From Clostridium amylolyticum (lineage in GTDB: Bacteria; Bacillota; Clostridia; Clostridiales; Clostridiaceae), in contig NZ_FQZO01000001.1 of the NCBI RefSeq assembly GCF_900142075.1, forward strand, positions 865,586-929,585: a stretch of DNA of 64,000 nt, in the 5' to 3' direction. The translations under genes and the position numbers were made by a program. Of this stretch, positions 59,350 through 64,000 are shown piece by piece. How positions within the stretch are numbered: the stretch's first letter is position 1; the number at the start of each line of letters is the position of its first letter. The notes beneath the pieces are model-generated. The model was not told the DNA's origin, searched no databases, and saw only the letters and a program-made list of their open reading frames with translations.

Positions 59350-59721
59350 TTACATACCTGCCATTCTCCTGCATTCATCAGCACAGTTTCTGCAAGTATC
59401 TGCACATGTTTGACAATGCTGATCTTTAAACATATTACATTCAGAAGCACATCTGTCACAAATAGTTGCACAAATATTACATATATCCTTTGCATTGCCG
59501 CTTTCCCTAGACATATAACATGCTGCTGTAGAGCAGATTTCAGCACAATCCTGAAGGGTTTTTATACAGTTCATTCTTGCTTTTACATCAGCTTCTTGTA
59601 AACACAGATTGAAACATTCTTCACATATTTGAGCACATTTTGAGCATGCATCTATACATGATTGGTTTGGATTTCCTCCTGGCATAAGTGACACTGCTGG
59701 CATATACATTGTCGCTGGCAT
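59350..59721 (-). CDS. Cysteine-rich four-helix-bundle copper-binding protein (DUF326/Csp type)
   Basis: A 123-residue protein with 20 cysteines, mostly in Cys-x2-3-Cys spacing along four helices (CIDACSKCAQICEECFNLC, DCAEICSTAACY, CNICATICDRCASEC, CQTCADTCRNCADEC). This is the pattern of the copper storage proteins Csp1/Csp3, in which thiols lining the bundle bind many Cu(I) ions. A short Met/Pro-rich start (MPATMYMPAV) replaces a signal peptide, so it is probably cytosolic (Csp3-like). GGAGGG precedes the ATG. Independent transcript. Confidence 0.87.
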   Translation of the reverse strand: MPATMYMPAVSLMPGGNPNQSCIDACSKCAQICEECFNLCLQEADVKARMNCIKTLQDCAEICSTAACYMSRESGNAKDICNICATICDRCASECNMFKDQHCQTCADTCRNCADECRRMAGM

Positions 59722-60102
59722 AATTTTATCCCTCCTAAAAATAAGATTATTTTTACATACATTATTGTCCCCATTATTTTTAGGATTATTATTCTCTTAT
59801 TCTCGTTTTACTAACTCCTAAAGATGCTAGTGTTGATTACCTAGAAACTACTTTATCAATCACAGATATTTATTTATAAAAATAATGAACCAGCCTGCTT
59901 GATTTGAGCTGATTCATTTCATCTTTTAACTGCATTATTTAGATTATGCTGTCAGTTTATTATGCATTAAATTATTTACTGTAGTCCACACATCCAATAA
60001 ACTCCAACTCATTATCTTGCGCTGGTAAATCTCACAAGGGGAGAGGGATACGTAAGATTAATTTAGACTATCAGCCGCTAGTTTAACGGAATCCTTTAAA
60101 CC
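59722..60102. other. Long intergenic stretch without a recognised gene
   Basis: Contains an 11-bp stem with one mismatch (59884-59894 with 59908-59918) on the downstream side of the oxidoreductase gene, and AT-rich DNA upstream of the cysteine-rich gene. Immediately after the oxidoreductase stop, 14 further in-frame codons (reading GLKDSVKLAADSLN) look coding, possibly the tail of an older gene. No promoter or operator could be assigned with confidence. Confidence 0.4.
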
Positions 60103-61092
60103 TTAATCTATCAAAATAGCGATATTACCAAATTGTTCACCTCGTTCCATTCGCTGAAAAGCTAGAGCTGTTTCTTTTAAGGGATAGACAATATCTACAA
60201 TAGGGCGAAGTGTATGTTTCTCCATAAATTCAAGCATTGCTATAAATTCTTCACTACTCCCCATGGAAGTACCAACAATATTAATTTGCGGAAAGAATAC
60301 TGCTCTTGCTGGTATCGTAATTTCATCCCCTGAACTTGCTCCGAACATAACAATTTTTCCATTGGGTTTAATAACATCAAAGTACTTACTGAAAGTAGCT
60401 GGCCCAATACTGTCTAATATAAGGTCTATAGATTCAGTCTTTAAATATTCCTTCCAGTTGCTATGGCTGTCGAATACTTGAGCTATTGGTAATTGAAGGG
60501 CTTTTTGACGCTTAACGTCACTTCTTGATGTCACACTTACTATTGCCCCTATTGCAGACGCCATAAGTGTGGCAAAAGTAGCAACCCCACCACCAATACC
60601 CGGAATAAGCACATGCTGTCCTTGTCGTAAATCTCCCTTAGTAAATAATGCCCGATAGGCAGTGAGGGCCGATAATGATAGTACTCCCGCCTCCTCCCAA
60701 GACAAGTATGTTGGTTTAGGAATAGCATTTTGTTGAGGTACAATAACAGATTCAGCAAAAGTACCATTGGTAGGTCCACCTAATATCTCAAGAGCAGTGG
60801 GTACTTGATCCGTTTTCTCCCAACCTATGCAAGGGTTTATAATTACTTCCGTTCCTATGGTCAGATTGTTTACTCCTTCGCCAATGGCTTCAATAATTCC
60901 CGCCCCATCTGAACCAAGAATTAAGGGTGAATCTTGTTCTGTTCGCTTATCCATAAGAAATAAATCTCTATGATTCAATCCTGCTACCTTTAATCTTACT
61001 TTCACTTCGCCTTTTCCCGGCAGCTTATCTTTTTGAGTTGTATATTGCAGACCATTTATTCCTCGCATACCTGTATGTATAACGGTTTTCAT
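60103..61092 (-). CDS. Zinc-free medium-chain alcohol dehydrogenase/quinone reductase-like enzyme
   Basis: A 329-residue MDR-family protein. N-terminal GroES-like domain (LPGKGEVKVRLKVAGLNHRDLF, ILGSDGAGIIEAIGEGV) and a Rossmann domain with GIGGGVATFATLMASAIGA; the structural zinc cysteines are absent. Members reduce quinones, enones or aldehydes with NAD(P)H. AGGAGGT lies six bases before the ATG. Divergent from an HxlR regulator that probably controls it in response to electrophiles. Confidence 0.88.
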   Translation of the reverse strand: MKTVIHTGMRGINGLQYTTQKDKLPGKGEVKVRLKVAGLNHRDLFLMDKRTEQDSPLILGSDGAGIIEAIGEGVNNLTIGTEVIINPCIGWEKTDQVPTALEILGGPTNGTFAESVIVPQQNAIPKPTYLSWEEAGVLSLSALTAYRALFTKGDLRQGQHVLIPGIGGGVATFATLMASAIGAIVSVTSRSDVKRQKALQLPIAQVFDSHSNWKEYLKTESIDLILDSIGPATFSKYFDVIKPNGKIVMFGASSGDEITIPARAVFFPQINIVGTSMGSSEEFIAMLEFMEKHTLRPIVDIVYPLKETALAFQRMERGEQFGNIAILID

Positions 61093-61149
61093 AATAAGAC
61101 CTCCTATATCTTGCTAATTATGATAAGTATTATTGACGTTTGCATTTAA

Positions 61150-61200
61150 AGTGTATATGATAGTGATACGTTGTACAAGTATGAACATTTATGTTATATA
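61150..61200. promoter_or_regulatory. Divergent promoters sharing a palindromic -35 region
   Basis: TTGTACAA (61171-61178) is self-complementary and supplies a -35-like TTGTAC in both directions. On the minus strand a 17-base spacer leads to TACACT; on the plus strand 17 bases lead to TTATAT. HxlR binding here would affect both genes. Confidence 0.35.
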
Positions 61201-61232
61201 CTAACCTTTTTGTAAGTATAGGAGTGTGGAAA

Positions 61233-61568
61233 ATGGATTTTAATATTAAATTCGGAAACTGCCCAATATATTATACGATTTCAAAAATTGAGGGGAAATG
61301 GAAGTGGGTCATTTTGTATAAGCTTTATAAATCCAAAGTGATTCGTTACAACAGACTATGGGACGAATTACACCCCATCGCTCATAGAACATTAAGCAAA
61401 CAACTCAAGGAATTGGAGTCAGATGGATTAGTGCATCGCGAACAGTATAATGAGGTTCCCCCAAAAGTAGAATACTCTCTTACCAAAGATGGAGAAACCC
61501 TTGCACCAATCCTTGAACTAATGTCTGAATGGGGAGAGAAACATCTAAAGCAAGAACCTCAGAACTAA
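61233..61568 (+). CDS. HxlR-family transcriptional regulator (II)
   Basis: A 111-residue winged-helix protein: FGNCPIYYTISKIEGKWKWV at the start with the conserved N-terminal Cys (about residue 9) that acts as a sensor in many HxlR proteins, then LSKQLKELESDGLVHREQY and PPKVEYSLTKDGETL. AGGAG lies eight bases before ATG 61233; the frame extends to 61191 but without a ribosome site. Clear paralogue of the regulator at 32.4 kb, though only this one retains the sensor Cys. Pairs with the divergent oxidoreductase. Confidence 0.88.
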   Translation: MDFNIKFGNCPIYYTISKIEGKWKWVILYKLYKSKVIRYNRLWDELHPIAHRTLSKQLKELESDGLVHREQYNEVPPKVEYSLTKDGETLAPILELMSEWGEKHLKQEPQN

Positions 61569-61593
61569 CAGTATTCCGCTAACTGGCAAGCAG

Positions 61594-61625
61594 TACAAGT
61601 GTATTAACACTTGCACATTTTTAAC
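61594..61625 (+). terminator. Terminator after HxlR II
   Basis: CAAGTGT pairs with ACACTTG around ATTA, followed by CACATTTTTAAC. It lies about 30 bases past the HxlR stop. Confidence 0.7.
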
Positions 61626-61657
61626 AATTTCCCTTGCGGTCAAATCTTAAAAACTAC

Positions 61658-61753
61658 TTATTGGAGCAAGCCGTCCCAAACCCTGCCCTTATCCAGGGTA
61701 GTCTTTTCCGGCTCTGCCGTTTTATCATCGGGATCTACATAAAATCCACAGTT
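61658..61753 (-). pseudogene. Possible gene scrap beside the IS21 element
   Basis: A 31-codon frame between two stops reads NCGFYVDPDDKTAEPEKT through LDKGRVWDGLLQ, with composition more like coding DNA than its surroundings but no start codon. It could be the C-terminus of a gene cut by the IS. The remaining bases of 61626-61908 show no gene. Confidence 0.2.
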
Positions 61754-61966
61754 CTATTATTATGTAATATGCAGTTTTGAACTTTATTCAATACTTTAAA
61801 ATTCAAAGCCACTCTTATTGGCAGTCTTTTAAATCTCTGTTTTCTAATGTGTTATCGTTACTTTATAATGTAGTTTTTTTGAAGAATATATTTATAGCAT
61901 ATGTTAACTGTAGATTGTCAAGCAAAATTGACCCCCTTTTACACTGAAATTTGACCCCCCTCACAG

Positions 61967-62404
61967 TTAAATTATAATTAAGCTAAGGCCATCATTTTTT
62001 ATAGTTTTAGATTTAACAGTGAGTTGCCTTGTTTCATGGCTAATAGAGATATATTTGCTTAATTCTAACATTCTATCTTTGATTAGCTCATTGATCAGCT
62101 GATCAAAGCTTTCATCTTTCGAAAGCCCCGGGAGGGGCTCTTTACTTTTAGTCACAGCTGCTTGAGTTCCATAGTTGTCTAGTTCATCAAGACTCATAAA
62201 ATCTGCTTCAATTATGTTTTTATCTTTATTTTTATATTTCCTTAATGTCCTATCAAAATAGTAGTCACTTTCGTAACGGACTTTCCTTTGTATGTATTCA
62301 AAACTGCGATTGTACTTTTCCCTGGCCAATAGCCTTGCTGCATCCTTCCCCTGAGTGTTGAATATATTAACAAACTCAGGAAAATCCACCTTAATATCTG
62401 CCAT
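61967..62404 (-). CDS. Third ORF of the IS21-family element, unknown function
   Basis: A 145-residue charged protein (MADIKVDFPEFVNIFNTQGK; EYIQRKVRYESDYYFDR; LNVSH-like tail HETRQLTVKSK). The ATG overlaps the istB stop (TAATG) and has GGGAGGG upstream, so it is coexpressed with istB. IS21 elements normally carry only istA and istB. It may be a target-choice, regulatory or passenger gene. No domain recognised. Confidence 0.7.
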   Translation of the reverse strand: MADIKVDFPEFVNIFNTQGKDAARLLAREKYNRSFEYIQRKVRYESDYYFDRTLRKYKNKDKNIIEADFMSLDELDNYGTQAAVTKSKEPLPGLSKDESFDQLINELIKDRMLELSKYISISHETRQLTVKSKTIKNDGLSLIII

Positions 62405-63162
62405 TATTGTCCCTCCCTAAAATTCTGCTTTACCCTGAAGCTATCACCTGTTATACTTATAACGTGAGAATGATGTAGGAGTCTATCGAGAACTGCAGCT
62501 GCTGCAAGTTCACTGGTGAATATATAATCCCATCGGTTAAATGGTAAATTTGTTGTTACAATGAGAGACTTTTTTTCGTATCTTTGTCGGATTAGCTGAA
62601 AAAATAGGCTCTCTTTTTCTTTATCCATTTTTAAGTAACCAATGTCGTCAATTATTAATAAATCTATCTTCAATAGCTTCGAGAATTTTTGTTTTAAAGT
62701 TCCATTTCTCACTGCACTAGATAAGTCCTCCATTAAGTCAATTGCATTAGCAAAAAGAACTGTTTTTCCTTCTTCACAGGCTCTCATTCCAATGGCTTCT
62801 GAAAGATGACTTTTACCAACACCAGGAGGTCCTATAAAAACTATATTCTCTCTTTTTTCTATAAATCTTAGTGTAGCAAGATCTCTTATTTTATCTTGGT
62901 TTATACTTTTAGCAAATGCGAAGTCAAAATCATCGATGGTCTTATTCCCATCAAAGTTAGCATTCTTAATGTTTTTTATTCTTAACCTTTCCTTCTTTCC
63001 TTGTTCTTCTAAGATCAGGAGATTGTACAATAACTCCCTATAACTTAACTTCTCTTTAATCGCTGATTCTATGGCTTCCTCATATTTGTTATGTATATCT
63101 GGAAGCTTAAATTGTTTTAGAAGTCTTTGAATTTCTATATCTATGCCTTTGTTGATTTTCAA
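62404..63162 (-). CDS. istB: IS21 transposition helper ATPase IstB
   Basis: A 252-residue DnaC/IstB-type AAA+ ATPase that assembles on target DNA and stimulates IstA. Walker A GPPGVGKSHLSEAIG near residue 112, Walker B LLIIDDIGYLK, sensor TTNLPFNRWDYIF and the C-terminal DRLLHHSHVISITGDSFR arginine-finger region are all present. Starts at TTG with AGGAGGT five bases upstream, overlapping the istA stop (TTGA). Confidence 0.95.
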   Translation of the reverse strand: MKINKGIDIEIQRLLKQFKLPDIHNKYEEAIESAIKEKLSYRELLYNLLILEEQGKKERLRIKNIKNANFDGNKTIDDFDFAFAKSINQDKIRDLATLRFIEKRENIVFIGPPGVGKSHLSEAIGMRACEEGKTVLFANAIDLMEDLSSAVRNGTLKQKFSKLLKIDLLIIDDIGYLKMDKEKESLFFQLIRQRYEKKSLIVTTNLPFNRWDYIFTSELAAAAVLDRLLHHSHVISITGDSFRVKQNFREGQ

Positions 63163-64000
63163 TTTTGACCTCCTTTGTCATAGTAAGAAAGGTCTCTAAT
63201 TATAGCCTTTTCATTTTTTAGGCTGTATCTATCCTTTTTACTTTCTTTAAGCTTAAGTTCTAACTTTTCATGTTCGATTATTAGCTCTAGATATTTATCT
63301 TTAATTAGTGCTTTAACTCCATCAATTTTAAGTATATTAGACTCAATGCAGTGTTTTAGTATAATATCTAGGTCTTCAACTGAGTATAACTCCCTGAGCT
63401 TTAAAAGCTCTCTTGCGTGAAAATGTGGTTGCTTTGTTATTTTAGAAGTAAGTTTATAGAACTCACTGCCGTAAACGAAGGTTTTCTCAAAAACCCTTCG
63501 TATTTCTGGAATTGAGGATGGAACCTTTTGTGCAATAGCTGTATAGTCTTCTTTATCCTCAATCTTTTCATACCTGCCTTGAATTATTTTATACCTCTTG
63601 ATAAGCCTTAAATCGAAATCATAAATTTCAAGTATATATCCATAAACAACCCTTATTTTAACTAACTTGTCCACATGCTTTACAGGGATGCTATATCTGT
63701 TTGTACCTACTATAACGAAAGAATCGGTACTTACAGTTCTTGTTTCTAGTTCTGAATCGACAATGATTTTTTCCTTAAATGGACCTAAAAATTTCTTCTC
63801 TTCCTCATACATTTCAGTAGGAGTGCTTTTTGTTGTGCCGTTTATTTTCTTATTCCAAGTATTCATAAACTCTTTTAACTTCTCATTTAGATCATCCATA
63901 CTGTCAAAGCTGCTACCTTTAAAAAACTGCTCTTCTAAATACTGAAATGGCTTTTCAATTTTCCCTTTTGTTCTGGGTCTCATGGGTAGACAAGCATTGG
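63159..64000 (-). CDS. istA: IS21 transposase IstA, C-terminal part (truncated by window edge)
   Basis: The frame is open to the last base of the window; upstream of the internal Met at 63983 it continues as NACLPMRPRTKGKIEK. That segment contains the region around the third acidic residue (Glu) of the DDE catalytic core. The C-terminal domain (about 170 residues, with the TNRYSIPVKHVDKLVKIRV beta-barrel) is complete. No stop or frameshift is seen, so the element may be active. Confidence 0.9.
   Translation of the reverse strand, partial: NACLPMRPRTKGKIEKPFQYLEEQFFKGSSFDSMDDLNEKLKEFMNTWNKKINGTTKSTPTEMYEEEKKFLGPFKEKIIVDSELETRTVSTDSFVIVGTNRYSIPVKHVDKLVKIRVVYGYILEIYDFDLRLIKRYKIIQGRYEKIEDKEDYTAIAQKVPSSIPEIRRVFEKTFVYGSEFYKLTSKITKQPHFHARELLKLRELYSVEDLDIILKHCIESNILKIDGVKALIKDKYLELIIEHEKLELKLKESKKDRYSLKNEKAIIRDLSYYDKGGQN

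Larger units (their letters stand above)
61909..64000 (-). mobile_element. IS21-family insertion sequence (partial, right edge outside window)
   Basis: Minus-strand genes in the order istA (cut by the window edge), istB, and a third ORF. The inner end has two direct copies of a subterminal repeat (AAAATTGACCCCC at 61924-61936 and AAATTTGACCCCC at 61947-61959), the arrangement seen at IS21-family ends. The outer base is placed at about 61909 (TGTAGATTGTCA...), uncertain without the other end or the target duplication. Confidence 0.8.

Noticed and set aside
59343..59546. Minus-strand 67-codon frame with many Cys/Val codons
   Set aside because: It is a shifted frame of the cysteine-rich copper-binding protein gene.
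1..64000. CRISPR arrays, rRNA or tRNA genes, prophage modules
   Set aside because: No regularly spaced direct repeats, cloverleaf-like or rRNA-like sequence, and no phage structural genes were seen; the tyrosine recombinase has no att-like duplication beside it.

Overview
The window is AT-rich DNA with tightly packed genes, strong AGGAGG-type ribosome sites, many TTG/GTG starts and Rho-independent terminators. Gene content points to a spore-forming, anaerobic, low-GC Firmicute of the Clostridium type: the miaB-mutS-mutL-miaA-hfq block beside lexA, a CotS-like spore coat kinase, an archaeal-type Asp-tRNA synthetase under a T-box, YeeE/TusA sulfur transport and a 2-hydroxyacyl-CoA dehydratase-type cluster. 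I saw no rRNA, tRNA or CRISPR array.

Layout. 0-3 kb: a tyrosine recombinase, a small acidic protein and lexA with its own SOS box, with two copies of a palindromic intergenic repeat behind the recombinase and lexA. 3-11.4 kb (minus): miaB, mutS, mutL (split by a one-base frameshift), miaA, hfq and a PLP enzyme. 11.7-14.3 kb (plus): two aminotransferases with a 49-codon gene between them whose ribosome site is buried in a hairpin. 14.3-24.6 kb (minus): GNAT, CotS-like kinase, S1 protein, ispH, cmk, aroH, a BaiN-like flavoprotein, glutamate dehydrogenase, an RpiR regulator and two RNA-modification enzymes. 24.7-30 kb (plus): a TIM-barrel protein, a SHOCT protein with a two-component system, and the T-box-controlled synthetase. 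30-37.5 kb: a peptidase/ArsR operon, an HxlR/RidA divergon, a membrane hydrolase and a GntR/ABC operon. 37.6-44.6 kb: an amino-acid permease and a sulfur-handling block (CoA-disulfide reductase/rhodanese, one fused and one split YeeE transporter, TusA, LysR).

44.6-50.8 kb is accessory. A GC-richer block holding a UvrA-like ABC protein and a beta-lactamase-fold hydrolase is bordered by a VOC-protein scrap and an IS3 transposase scrap. 50.8-58.5 kb is one minus-strand operon: CooC-like Ni-ATPase, two HgdA/B-like subunits, HgdC-like activator, a one-helix membrane protein, a protein resembling the central domain of acetyl-CoA synthase, and a large Old-Yellow-Enzyme-type flavoprotein. A divergent TetR gene and a perfect palindrome next to a near-consensus promoter suggest substrate-responsive control. 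I know of no description of this combination, and it is the best candidate here for a new system. 59.3-64 kb: a 20-cysteine copper-storage-like protein, a second HxlR divergon with a quinone-reductase-like enzyme, and an IS21-family element with an extra ORF running off the right edge.
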